Assembly (NCBI GenBank): GCA_020466095.1
Contig: CM035809.1
Span: forward strand, 23,497,942-23,561,941
Length of the DNA stretch: 64,000 nt
DNA from: Chlorops oryzae
Lineage: Eukaryota; Arthropoda; Insecta; Diptera; Chloropidae
Direction: 5' to 3'
Shown here: piece by piece, positions 45,837 to 58,100 of the stretch
Layout: each line of letters opens with the position of its first letter
Position numbering within the stretch: position 1 is the first letter of the stretch
Translations under genes and position numbers: made by a program
Notes under the pieces: model-generated
What the model was told of the DNA's origin: nothing
Databases searched by the model: none
What the model saw: only the letters and a program-made list of their open reading frames with translations

Positions 45837-46713
45837 TTATCTGTATTCGTTGAGCTCCGCCATTTTCCTCTCTAGTTGTTGCTTTTGGTATTTTACGTCG
45901 TTTTTGTCCGTCGACCAGGAAACATACATGTACCCAGTAAGCAAGACAGCCAAAACCAAACGGTCCAGTGACATCAAATTCGTAGCCCACAATATAACCG
46001 TTAGTCCAAGAAAAGATGGATGACGAACGTGAGTTAAGAGACTGCGTAGCTGGTGTGATTTGTAAGCATTCGGATTACCATAGCTTTTCAAATCATAATA
46101 AGCCTATGTAAAAAGGACATTTTTTATTAATTTATTTAAAGCATCTTTAACAAGTCTAACCTGTTTTACGCCGAATAGTTCGGGCAAATCCAAAATGATA
46201 CTGCCTCCATAAATTATAATCCAAGCCAATGTGTGCACCAGCGTAAAGGTCCACCATAATGTTTTGCTCGCTTGTACATCAAATTGCCAAAACACAATAT
46301 TTTGTGTTGATATCCAGTTATTCATAAGATACTAGAGAAAAGAAGGGTTAAGCGTTAAAATCTTCATACAACGTATTGGCACGTACATGTAAATATAATG
46401 ATGACGTCAGACTATAAATAGTTCTTTCAGCTGTCGCCAAACTTAAACTGTGAAATATTCGTTTGACAATCGATGACTTCATCACGCTATGCTGGAGTAT
46501 GAAACCGATTACGTAGAATGTGTCGAGAATAATTGGTCCATAGGCTGCCTCCAGGTGGAGATCTATTGTCCAAAAGATGGAAAATCCAGCCATATGCTTT
46601 CGGAATACTTCTTGGAGCTGAGAGGAATAACATCAGACGACAAATTACGTAAAATGCATAAACGAAGGAAGCCATTGAAGCCAGGCAAACAGAGACGGTT
46701 TTATCGAAGCCAT
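45837..46713 (-). CDS. nrm: Nurim, multi-pass inner nuclear membrane protein
   Basis: Nurim is a small polytopic protein of the inner nuclear membrane, related to isoprenylcysteine methyltransferase-like proteins. Exons on the minus strand: ~46387-46713, 46161-46331, 45837-46103. Typical phrases: FILQHSVMKS in an early membrane segment, AWIIIYGGSIILDLPELFGV, LLTHVRHPSFLGLTVILWAT, and the tail VKYQKQQLERKMAELNEY. At least four hydrophobic segments are visible. The first exon is not in one frame: ASFVYAFYVICRLMLFLS and GFSIFWTIDLHLEAAYG are both family-like but lie in different frames, so one base is gained or lost near 46590-46620. The start is either ATG 46713, with another shift, or ATG 46675. 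The symbol is the family name's abbreviation and may differ from fly nomenclature. Confidence 0.85.
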
Positions 46714-47149
46714 TATTATGTGATTTATTTGAAAAATCTAATTTCAGTTACAGAGCCACAAATCCGCTTGGTTATGTTTGTTTATTTTTTGCTTTGATAT
46801 ACAGTGTTGCTAGGTGGTGGGAGCAGTGCTGTTAAATGTAGGGAGAATTCCCTACATCCCTATGTAGGGATATTTCACAAAAAACCAGGGGCAGAGAAAA
46901 CGACAGATTTCTTATATGTAGGGAATTTTCTAACAGCAATAAAAAAATTTAAATATCGTTAGAATTTTTAAAAGTGCAATTTCATATTTTGATGGCCGAA
47001 TAGGTAGATTAATAAACAATAACTAAGTAGTAGTAAGCAGTTGGGAAAGAACAACAGTTTTGAGAGATTCCCTTTCCCAAACACAAAAACGTACTTTATA
47101 TAATATTTTTATACATGAGAATATAAATATTTTAGTGGTATTCATGTTG
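46714..47149. other. Intergenic stretch with a small imperfect inverted repeat
   Basis: TGCTGTTAAATGTAGGGAGA (46828) and the reverse complement of the end at ~46942 (TTGCTGTTAGAAAATTCCC) suggest a ~115-bp MITE-like insert that contains CCCTACAT/ATGTAGGG words. Otherwise nothing is recognised. Confidence 0.35.
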
Positions 47150-47182
47150 TTAGTGTGAGGGACAACAATGAGGAGACGTACC

Positions 47183-47466
47183 TGTGATTGCTGGTCGTCG
47201 CGGAGTGGTCGCTGATTGCTGTTGGTTCTGCTGTTCCATTGGTCGTGGAGTGTCTTCATCGAGACTCTCATTGTCATCTGGCGGCGGTGGCGAGTCAGGG
47301 TTGATGTTTGTTTCTGCGGTCCCTCGTAGAGTCATCAAGTCTTCGTAAAGGAGACGAAGTTCTTCGTCGTGTGCATCTGCTTCAAATTCGATTTGCGCAG
47401 CTACGAGTGTTCCGATGATTTTTTTCACGTTGGACTTGCGACATTGCCAAATAATTTTTCTCCACA
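47183..47466 (-). CDS. Uncharacterised ORF, possible exon
   Basis: The minus-strand frame reads WRKIIWQCRKSNVKKIIG, then an acidic helix (FEADAHDEELRLLYEDLM), then a Pro/Asp/Glu/Gln-rich tail, and ends at a donor-like CACAG|GTACGT (47182). There is no ATG before the conserved-looking part, so it would be an internal exon or start from the internal Met. I recognise no family; it may belong to a transposon. Low confidence that it is expressed. Confidence 0.25.
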
Positions 47467-47469
47467 ATT

Positions 47470-50400
47470 CTCGTGAAATCGGGCGAAATTTAATTTAACG
47501 CTTATTTCTGGGTTGGAATCCCACTTCTGAGGTTGTAGTCTCTCTAAAATTTAGCGCGTTTTCAATTTATTTCCTTGGATATATTTTTGGGTTACTTATC
47601 TCGTCAGCAGCAACCAAGAGAGAGAGCGAAGTGTAATACTTGGCGGAAGTTGTCGTAGACGTCTATAACGTCAAAAATCAAAACGTTGCCACCTGTCAAT
47701 TTTTCACATACCATATCGAAGTGACGGACAAGTTCGTCAGTCTTTCTAGGCTGCCACTTTACAATTTCTTACAGTTTTAAATGAATGCCATTATAACACT
47801 TTGATTTAAAGCGTATTTAACTAATAGGAAAAAAATATTAAAACCAATAAAAGAATGAAATTAAAAATTATAAGTAATAATCATATATTCATGACCCGAA
47901 AGCAAGATGAACTCAATAGAATTAGCTTTTCAATGACAACCAAGGCGCGTGCGCAACGTATAACCTTCTTGGTGGTTATTTCATTAATGCCGATGGCATA
48001 ACATAAACAAACCCACCCTGGCAATATTGCTAATGGCAAGACATGAATTTGACAGATGGCATGCCATGAAAAATTGCGTGTCGAGTTGTCGGGTTACAAA
48101 CAAAATTGCTGTGTTGATAAAATATTACCAAAATTGGTACTTTTTTGGAAGTTTTTGTTACAAGTTTTGTTTGCAAAAAAAAAAAAAAAAAACGAGTGAC
48201 ATCGGGGACGAAAATCGCAGCAAAATTTAAGTTTTTCTTAGTGGCGCAGTAGGTCTCAAAAATAAAATAAAAAAAAGGCAGTAGATCTACTGCAACTGCA
48301 GTAAAGTTCCAACTCTGACTCCAATCGATTGAAATTAATGTTGGCTGTAGATTTTCAAAATGTTCGGATTTTTTAAAAAATGGCGGATTCGAGTGCCGAC
48401 TTTCAATTTTCAGTTATCGCAATTTCGCTTTTGAAAAACTGCTAGAAGCAGATATGATCCCCAGCTCTATAAGCAGCCCTTTTCTCGTGTATAAAAAAAA
48501 AAACACAATTCCTTCGTTTCTTTTTCTATTTTCTTTACATTTTCTGAGTGACAATAAACAATCGAACTGCACCACTTTCGAATGCAAATGCCAATAACGA
48601 AATGCAATAGAAGAAATGGCAAAGAAACCTTAGAAATTCAATTTTTATTACCACACCTCTCAGTTAAGTATAAGACGCGACACTTATTCGATCAGCCCTT
48701 TCGAATTATTAAAATTCAATTTGAATGTTATGTGCAAATTTCTTCCAATTATAATTTCAAAATAATAATCATAAAGAATAATTCTTTCCTTTGTCTAAAT
48801 CATAATTCAGAAATGTGTCGAAGCGTTAAGTTCAAAAAGAAATAACGGTAAAACGCGAATAGAGTGTTTTCCGAATTTTTCCAATAAAAAATTTAAAAAA
48901 AAAATCGAAACCGAAATGGCAGCAGCAAAATGAAAAAATCGAGGACTTGACGTTTTTAATAGTGTTTAAATACCCTAAAAAAATTCATTTTTTTTTTACA
49001 AATAATTTGATCAAATGTTTAGAAATTTTAGAAATTCGTTCCGATTCAAAATGCGAAAATTCCTCCAAAAGCTACAACAACACAAATATCTATTTATTAT
49101 AACGGTTTACTTTTACTTTATGGAAAAATCAATACTGCTGTGTAATTGTGTTCACGGTTTCAGGTATCATTTTCAAATTGAATAATTTAAAATAATAATT
49201 ATAATTCTCTAACGGGCTATAACTTCCCCAATGAATTGAAGATATAAGAGCAATCAGAGTTTTGTGTGATTCCCCTAATCCTTACGACTTACCATGCGGC
49301 CACACACACACACACGCGCGGTTTGTACTTCATTTTGACAGTCAAGGGTGTTCCATTTACGAATCTGACATTGCGTGTCAATGAATCGAAAATATACGTT
49401 TTTCAAATTCTTCTTTACATTTTTCACACGTATTATTTTCTGGGTCGTATACATATAATAGCTATGAACAGTTACAGTGGTTATTTTAGAACAAAATATC
49501 TTCAAAAATATGTTTATATCTTTTTATTTTAATAGCGAAGTTTAAAAAGAGGTTATAGCCACAACAAATTATTAGTTTATACAAAGTACTATTGCAAAAC
49601 TTATAGAGTTTATCAGAGGTCTCGATCCCGGTAACTTACTTATCATTCTGGCTAATTAGCAGACACCACTTTAATCAAAAAAGACTTTATAACTCAGACG
49701 TCTCATAATCGAAAATTTGATACTTCAGAGTCTAAACATATGAATCTTATCATTTTATCTGGGTCGAGATGAATTAGCAGAAGGTACATATTTTATATAA
49801 ACAAAAATATCTCTGGAATACTAAGGGTACCTAGACCAGGTACTCTATAATTCGACAAAATCGATGATGTTCACAGCCTACACTAGCTTCTAAAATCGTA
49901 TGTGCCACTGCATAAACAAACATACGTGCACGAACTATTTAGACGTGGGCGAGATGAATTAGCGAGGCCCTATAACATTTTTTATACTTACGAACTATGC
50001 CTGTATCCTTCAATCTTATGCTCGCTTACATCCCAATAGCGAAACAAGTACTTCAAGAGTAACCTTCGAATACTTCCAAATGGAGAGGTTTGAACACCAA
50101 TTCAATACCACTGTTCCTAATGTTGGATATTCACAGCTCTGGACATTGCAGTAAAATCGTCTTATGCTTGTAAATATGAAAAGGCCTAGTTACCTAGAAA
50201 AGTGGATATAAACAAAGAAGACTTGAAAACGAAATAGGGGACATCCTATTTTCCGTTCACCCACAGCAAAAGATCTCATTTAACATCATTTGTTCCATAT
50301 TAAGATTAGATTTTTATCGCAATGAGCCCAATTTTGAGGTCATATAGAGATCAACCGGCTCCAGATTTAGCCCTAACCTCAAAAACGTTTCCTGGAATGG

Positions 50401-50640
50401 GGTTGGGGCCTCCTATTTTTAAGGTTAAGGCGAAATCTAGACCTAGTTCCTAAGAGGATTTCAGCGACCACGAAATTATATCGTAAGAATTTTGATACAT
50501 AGAGTGACACTTTATTTTTGTGGGACCTTGTAATTTTGAATCTTCATATACCTCTTTTGGGAATCGACTATAAATATTTTCTGTTATCCTGTTAAAGTGG
50601 GCCTCTCTGCTATTATTCGTGGGCCCATGTGAGGACTAAG
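47470..50640. other. Gene-less stretch
   Basis: No supported gene. Contains poly-A (48176-48192), poly-T and a CA/CG run (49303-49320). From ~50540 a piece (CTCTTTTGGGAATCGACTAT, AATATTTTCTGTTATCCTG, GGGCCCATGTGAGGACTAAG, TTGGTAGCAGCCACACTAA) resembles parts of 7.66-7.9 kb and leads directly into the CCTAA array. The upstream exon(s) of the ion-channel gene may be here but could not be identified. Confidence 0.45.
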
Positions 50641-50664
50641 TTTTTTATCCTTGGTAGCAGCCAC

Positions 50665-50999
50665 ACTAACCTAACTAACCTAACTAACTAACCTAACTTA
50701 ACCTAACCTAACTAACCTAACCTAACCTAACCTAACCTAACTTAACCTAACCTAACTTAACCTAACAACCTAACTTAACCTAACCTAATAACCTAACCTA
50801 ACCTAACCTAACCTAACCTAACCTTAACCTAACCTAACCATAACTACCTAACCTAACCTAACCTAACCTAACCAATTAACTAACCTAACTACTAACTCTA
50901 ACCTAACCTAACCTAACCTAACCTAACTTAACCTAACCTAACTACTAACTAACCTAACTTAACCTAACCTAACTAACTAACCTTAACTCTAACTAACTA
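50665..50999. repeat. (CCTAA)n array, i.e. TTAGG-type repeat, 77 bases before an ion-channel exon
   Basis: About 335 bases of CCTAA/CTAACC units with single-base lapses (CCTTAA, CTAACTA). The pure unit is the complement of TTAGG, the arthropod telomere repeat that true flies have lost as a telomere. Its left edge is fused to a dispersed repeat end (GCAGCCACACTAA), so expansion from a transposon tail is the simplest origin. Confidence 0.9.
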
Positions 51000-51077
51000 A
51001 ATATATTAATCCTTTTATGATAGTTGATAATTTTCCTCACACCAAAGACCATTAATTTCGATTCCTGAAATTTCCAG

Positions 51078-52778
51078 AAACAATACCGAAAGCGCAGAAC
51101 TCGTCTCGCATTATGAGTCAAGTCTTTCGCTTCCCGATATTTTGCCAATACCATCGAAAACGTACGATAAAAATCGTGCCCCCAAATTACTGGGACAACC
51201 GACAGTTGTCTACTTTCATGTGACAGTGCTTTCATTGGACTCCATAAATGAGGAGTCGATGGTGGGTTTTGAAAATTTTGAATCGTTTTTCTTTTAATTC
51301 ACGTTCATTAAGGCATTATTTTTCGTAGACCTACGTTACGGACATATTTCTAGCACAAAGCTGGCGAGATCCGCGCTTACGTTTGCCAGAAAATATGAGC
51401 GAAGAATATCGAATTCTGGATGTCGATTGGCTGCATAGCATTTGGCGACCGGATTGCTTTTTCAAAAATGCCAAAAAGGTCACCTTTCACGAGATGAGCA
51501 TACCCAATCATTATCTCTGGCTATATCACGATAAGACGTTGCTCTACATGTCGAAGCAAGTCAAAAAAAAAAAAAAAAAAAGTATGAAATCGAAGAATTA
51601 TTTTTTTAAATGCGCATTATCTCTTTCAGATTGACATTAGTGCTATCCTGCGCAATGAAATTCGAGTCCTATCCACACGATACACAAATTTGTTCAATGA
51701 TGATTGAAAGCTGTGAGGAATCATTGACAGTTTAGAAAATTTTTTAAGAGGATCCTAACTTTTTATTCCGTTCATCTTTTCAGTATCGCATACAGTGCAG
51801 GATCTCGTCTTCATATGGAATATGACGGATCCTTTAGTTGTTAACGCCGAGATCGAGCTACCACAATTGGACATATCGAATAATTATACGACAGACTGTA
51901 CGATCGAGTATTCAACAGGTTTGTAAAAAAAAAAATTTCGATTCTTTTTTGTGCCCTTTTTTCCAATAAAAAGCAATTATTGCAATTATTCATCGCAAGC
52001 AAATTAACGGAAGCAGTTTCAATCAACTACGCTTTTTATTGTAACTGGTTCCACATATCTGCAAGCGTTGAATATTTGCACAAATTGCTGCTACGCAGGA
52101 ATTTCCGCGCTGTTGGAAACCACGCCTTATACTTTAAAAATTCTTCTTATAAAAAAAAAAAAGGTAACTTCACCTGCTTGGCTATTGTCTTCAATTTGAG
52201 ACGTCGCTTGGGCTACCATCTCTTTCACACCTATATACCATCGGCGTTAATTGTCGTTATGTCTTGGATATCATTTTGGATAAAACCTGAAGCTATACCC
52301 GCACGCGTAACGCTAGGTGTGACGTCACTACTGACATTAGCAACACAAAATACTCAGTCGCAACAATCGCTGCCACCAGTTTCCTATGTTAAAGCCATCG
52401 ATGTCTGGATGAGTTCTTGCTCGGTATTCGTATTTCTCTCGCTAATGGAATTCGCCGTTGTCAATAACTATATGGGACCCATAGCAACGAAGGCCATGAA
52501 AGGGTATTCGGATGAAAATATCAACGATTTGGATGATCTGAAAGTGAGTTGGGTAAAAATTTCTCACATATAAAATTATTCTCAATAAATATTAATCACA
52601 CTTTTTTTTTTTTTCTCTTTCCGGGTAGGCATACCATCGAGAGTCCATGATCGAGCCACAGTACGACACGTTTTGTCAGGGTCATGCAACAGCAATTTAT
52701 ATTGATAAATTTTCGCGTTTCTTTTTTCCATTCTCATTTTTCATTTTAAATATAGTCTATTGGACAACGTTTCTTTAG
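51078..52778 (+). CDS. Insect group I Cys-loop chloride channel, pHCl-2/Hodor-like, lacking its first exon(s)
   Basis: Pentameric ligand-gated anion channel. Exons 51078-51261, 51329-51555, 51630-51712, 51784-51918, 52164-52543, 52629-52778 join in frame to 385 residues plus stop. Features: loop-D/A region with WRDPRLRLPE and DVDWLHSIWRPDCFFKNAK; Cys-loop CAMKFESYPHDTQIC (13 residues between Cys); NYTTDCTIEYS; M1 LGYHLFHTYIPSALIVVMSW; M2 with PARVTLGVTSLLTL, where PAR before the pore predicts anion selectivity; M3 YVKAIDVWMSSC; a short M3-M4 loop and M4 FFPFSFFILNIVYW. TQNTQSQQSLPPVSYVKAID points to the CG11340/CG7589/CG6927 group. The signal-peptide exon is not found. The intron at 51556-51629 starts with GC, not GT. 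Confidence 0.88.
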
Positions 52779-55172
52779 TTGAAGGTATTTTAAAGTATCT
52801 CATAGAGTCGTCGCAGTAAGTTAAAACGTATAGATTCACTTTAAGAAAAGTACAACTTTTAGTTTTAAGCACATTTGTTCAAAAATGTAAATATTTTAGC
52901 GAATATTTTAGAAATCATTTGAATAAGTCAATAAATAAATATAAACGTTAAAATGCCTTTTAAGATAAAAAAATAAAAAGCGTTGTAGATCTGGCTTTCA
53001 TCAAACTTTCGTTAGATTACAAATGGAAGAAAGGGTATCGTAATGATAACGAATCCCTTTATTAAGCTTTTAAAGATTGGCTACATGTCAATTTTAAAGC
53101 GATATCGAAAAGTTTGGCCGAGAATAAAGTTGCGTATTTCTATTACCATTAATGCTGGAACTAAGTCATGTACCAATATGCGTACGCAAATGCGTCAATG
53201 CGTGAAAAATGCAAATTTCCAACAGTGCGCATGCGTGAGCATATGGGTTGCCTTGAAATTTCTTAGTGAAGCACAATTGTGAAGAGTACTCGACTCATTA
53301 CATTTTTTATTTAGGGTTGTATTTGAGACGTTTGAAAAAATATAAACCAAAATTTGATTTTGAACGATAGAATAATGATATAAATTACTCAAATATACAC
53401 TTATAAATGAGAACAAAGAGATATAAGAACAAATTGTTCATATTTCAATGAAAAGTATTCCCACAAGTATGAAGTACTCGAAAGTAGGTACTCAATTGTT
53501 TCTACAAAACTGTTATATTCCATTTTTCAACTGTTATACGCAGCTGTCACAATTTCACGCTGCGTGAAATATTCAACTTTTCGGAAATTTGACGCTGCGT
53601 CCACACGCACGCAATCGATTTGTACTGCTCCCATATGCTTGCATGTGTTGAATATTTGCGTCAAATGACGCAACGCATAATTGGAAATGGCACTTTATGA
53701 TCGACGTTGACGCGTACCTACTTTCGTTGGCGATTGTCGCACCTGGATAATCGTTGTCGCAAAGATATCTTGTAAACTGCTCAATTTTTTTTTCCTGCCT
53801 ATAGCAAAGTTCTAGCCTTAGACATGGAGAAAAGGACTGTTGTAATAACTGACACAAAATTTTTTGAATAAAACATTTGATACTCCATTCTTTCTCAGTA
53901 AAGCTTCGCGTTTTGGAAACGCTGTAAACGTAGATCTACAACCAATAGAAATGTCATAAGGTTTTCCCATAAGTTAATTTCTTCTCAAAGGATCAACGAC
54001 TTGAAATGTAGTACATCGTGATTTTAGGAATTTATCTTTAAAATCTCAAGAATGTCTGGATGGTTGAAAGAGAAATGTGCGGCGAATAAATATTTGTATC
54101 CTCTGCATATGTATATCAATTCGTGTTTTCATTTTAATATATAATTTTAAATTTATACAGTTTAAGCTGATCATATTGCGTTATCAATAGTGAAACTGTT
54201 ATACTGGTTCAAAAGTTACACTTTTATATCCTACATCAAGCTGAGAACGATCAAGTAACTCTCACAGCTATATAAAACTGTTATACTGATATAATTAACT
54301 ACCTATTGTGTTAAAATTTAATTTGAATTCAGATATTTATGAGGGACTGTTAAAAAACTTCATAATTTTCATTTTGCTACACATTTAAAAATTTATATTT
54401 ATTAATCACATTCAAAATAAAGTTCGGCTAGGTATGTTTATGTATATATGTATGTATAAAAGAAATGAATTAATTTTAATAAGATATGCTCTAAACTTTT
54501 CGATAGGTTTCTAAACTGCTTTATACACATACGATTGAAGAGCAATTTCCTAAATCATTTCTTTTTTGCTTCAACAAATATAAATATATATATATTTAAA
54601 TGTTTTAGTTTCATACACTGTAGAATTGTAGTCGTTCTTTTAGAATACGATCGATTGATATAACGTTCAAATAATACATTTTGATTAAATATAAATTGGG
54701 TTAATACGTACAGGCATCCGTATAAGAATTTCATCATAATACAGACTTGAAATGCATATTCCTTACGCTAAACGGTATAACAAACTTAACTAACTGCAGC
54801 ACTTCAAAATATCTACACACATAAATATTTGATTCTTCCGTAAATTTTTGTTTGTAAAACATTTAAAAACAAAAAAAAAAAAAAAAAAAACTTCAATAAA
54901 TAACTGAATACGGCGTAAAACTAAGAGAAATGCACTTCGACACGTAAAAGCTTTTCCGGTCAAAAAGAATATGTATATATTTACGGAAAGCGATTATGTG
55001 TTAAATAAATTCTTTGTAAGACACGATTTGTATGTATATACTTATATAGAGAAAACTGTATATATATATATATAATTATAAAAAGAACAAAAATGGCGCA
55101 ACAGACTTTCAATTTTTAGGGAATTAATTTTATAGCAAAGCATTTTATTTCTAGTATTTTTAGTTTTAATGT
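52779..55172. other. Intergenic stretch: 3' flanks of two convergent genes
   Basis: The channel (+) and Sbf (-) converge here, so both 3'UTRs lie in it. AATAAA words occur at 52931 and around. AT-rich microsatellites (TATG near 54430-54458, TA near 55060) are present. No gene is recognised. A dispersed repeat copy is annotated separately at 53079-53142. Confidence 0.5.
53079..53142 (+). repeat. Dispersed repeat fragment, copy 3
   Basis: GGCTACATGTCAATTTTAAA, GCGATATCGAAAAGTTTGGC, CGAGAATAAAGTTGCGTATT: the same order of words as at 7489-7550 and 13791-13848, with more substitutions. Confidence 0.7.
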
Positions 55173-58100
55173 TTATTGCAAACAGGCCTGAATTTTTTCG
55201 ATCCACTCTTGAGCTAAATTTGCATTGACAGCATCAAAGTTGTACGTACGTCTGGAAGTCCTTAGCTGAAATGATAAATTGAAAAAGCATTCAATGTAAC
55301 ATATAGAAATTAACAAGCGTAAACTAAGACCTACATCGAAGAATCCTTTCTCGTCAACACCTTTTGTGTTAATAGCAGGTTGTGCAGCGGTAACTGATTG
55401 AACTTCCGCTAAGTCTATAAAAAAAAAAATGTTTCGTTAAAAGGATAATGATTTATACATTGTAAAATAATGAAGATATTCTATGATCAGTGCCGGCCAC
55501 CACTACATTTACTAATTGCGTTTGTGTGCGTGCACATTACACAGCGAGAAACAGTTGTGGATGTTTTCATACAAAATTTCATAAAATTTTCTTAGAGCCG
55601 AAAAATTTTGTTCTTTAGAACTGGGTATGTCCCTGGATCGATATGTCGCAAAAACTCGACGCCTCGTCCAAGAGGCGGGGATGGTTCATTTTGGAGCTTT
55701 TTCAGCTCATCTTGAGCTCTTTTATCTTGAAAATTTACAGTGCAGAGCAGAGAATTATTGTACAAATCAATGATGTGCTGAATTATATATATATTATATA
55801 ATAAAAGAACTGAATGTTAAGAACAACGATGAAAAAATTCCTGAAGTATAAAAAATTCATTTTCTTCGAAGTGTATCAAGGCTGAAAAATTTTACGTTCT
55901 CATCTAGCTTCATCCGACGCAGCTCCGACTCGCTTGACGTTTTCCACTCAACTGAACGAATTTTTGGCTCTCAGCTTTGCTTCTCATTTGAGAGAAATTT
56001 TGTGCACATACGAGTGCTTACGCTCTTTTTGCTTCTAGCATGCTTCCGTGGCCGGCACTGTCTATGATCCTTCTCCCCTCGTACGATTTTTTTTGTTTTT
56101 TTCAAATTTAATTTAGCAATTTAGATTCGACTTTAAGAGTCAACTCACCAATAATTCCTTTAGAGGCTGAATCCTCCTTGTTGTCATAATAACGCAACTG
56201 ATGCTTTACTGAGTCAAGTACAAACCAACGTTGTTTCCAGCCTTTCAGAAGTGAGCCACGTTTATAAAGATGACTAGGGAAAAATGAAAAATACATTTTT
56301 CGTTAAAATGATATTCAAATCGATCGAAAAGCATTTGACCTAACCCCTCATGCGTACGGTTTTCAGCAACATTACTGCTAAATTGATTATAGAAATGATG
56401 ACTCGATGTTCTGGCTGTAGTTGTCGCACTGGAAGCAATACTCGATGTATCACACTGTGACATATTTACATTGGGTGGAACAACTACACCCTCAACAGCC
56501 TTATATTTAGTGCAGTTCTTCAATGAAACCTCTGTACATTTCTCATGATATGAATTCCCACAGTCCATGCAACGATAGCAAACCGGACCCCAAAGTAGCT
56601 TATTACAATGATTGCAATTCGTTGGCGTTGTGTACGGATGTTTTTCAAAACGATGTGGATGGAAGAATTTATCCTGATAGCCGGATAATCGTCCGCGCAT
56701 TATGATTTCCAATGTAGAACGTTTATGCTGAAGCTTTCCATGCGATTGTAATAGGATGCTATTTAAAGATGACTTTCGTGTCATTGGTTCGGTCGTCGGA
56801 GGCAATTCAAGACGTTCCCAAATTGTTTGCCATTTTTGTGGTAAATGTCCACGTTCAGTTTCAGCCTGCCTTAATTCACTTAGCAAGCAAACAAATGTAT
56901 TTGGATCGGATTTTTCGATATTATCATAGCCAGCACTAACAACAATTCGCTTGCCACGTAATTCAGACAGATCAAGTTCATCATCGGCGCTCGTTAGCTC
57001 CAAATCGTACGGTGGTCCTTGCGCAAGCTCTTCATTTGTATAAAAAGGCCAAAGATCGAGAGCTGGCACAGAGCTCTGTGGTCGCAACACATCGGTTTGC
57101 TGAGCACAGTACATGAAATTATAAAAAATCGGAGACTTTGCATGCTGACGTTCAATATAATCGAATATAGAATGACCAATGCGATTGAAATTTATACTGC
57201 TATTGTATTTGGTCGACGAGCACACATCAAGTGGATAAATATTGCTCTCATCATCTGAGCCATTCGTATGGGCTGAAATCCAAATAAACACAATATAATA
57301 ATAATAATAATAATAATAATGTAAAATTGACGAGAAACTTTCTAACCTACCATGCGAAAACAAATGACGAGCGCTCAATGACGTTCCGCACTTATCTTCG
57401 ACTGTTGCGATACCCAAATCGAAACGTTCCAATTCACAATCGAAAAGGAACGTACGAAACCGACACGATACCGTATGATAAGCTAAAAAACGTATATAGA
57501 ATTCATTGAACTCGAAAGCCATTGGGTACTGTCGTTGCAACTGATAGACGACGTCGAGAAATTGCAGGAACGTTGGTGCAAATGTGCTATTGGAGCTTGT
57601 ATGAGATGGTTTCAAATTGCTACGATGTGCATAACGATGTCCAAAGGCAATCCATTCTTTTTCAATTAAAATGCGAAAGCCATCAATCGAACGATAGTAC
57701 GAATCCAAACATAATTGCGCAATTGCTGATACCTGTGCCGTTATGTCCCAACCTTCTTCCAGTAGCAACATAACACTGGCTTCTTGCAGATCGATTAGAT
57801 CAACGACGGCACCTGAGAGTTGTAACAATGATGAAATCTGTTGTAGCCAATCCGATTGTTCGACACTCTTTGCAAACGTGTGATCTGTTTCATTTGTCAC
57901 GTTCGATGGCAGACATGCGCGCATTAATTTCTTAAAGGCTAAACGTGAATGCCTTATGTCAGGATAGTCAACAGGTATGAATTCCGCACAGAGATCAGCA
58001 TTGACGCAGGATTTCGTTTGTGATTTTTCACCTGATTTGATAAATTGAGTATAATACATATTAAGAAAAATTCGATTTTTTTGATTTTTGAAATTTTTTT

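Noticed and set aside
50665..50999. True telomere or old chromosome fusion point
   Set aside because: Array is only ~335 bases, imperfect, lies between genes and is joined to a dispersed-repeat end; flies do not use TTAGG telomeres.
57273..57350. Tyr-rich insertion in Sbf
   Set aside because: The frame is open, but the donor and acceptor are good and the spliced product is family-like; treated as an intron.
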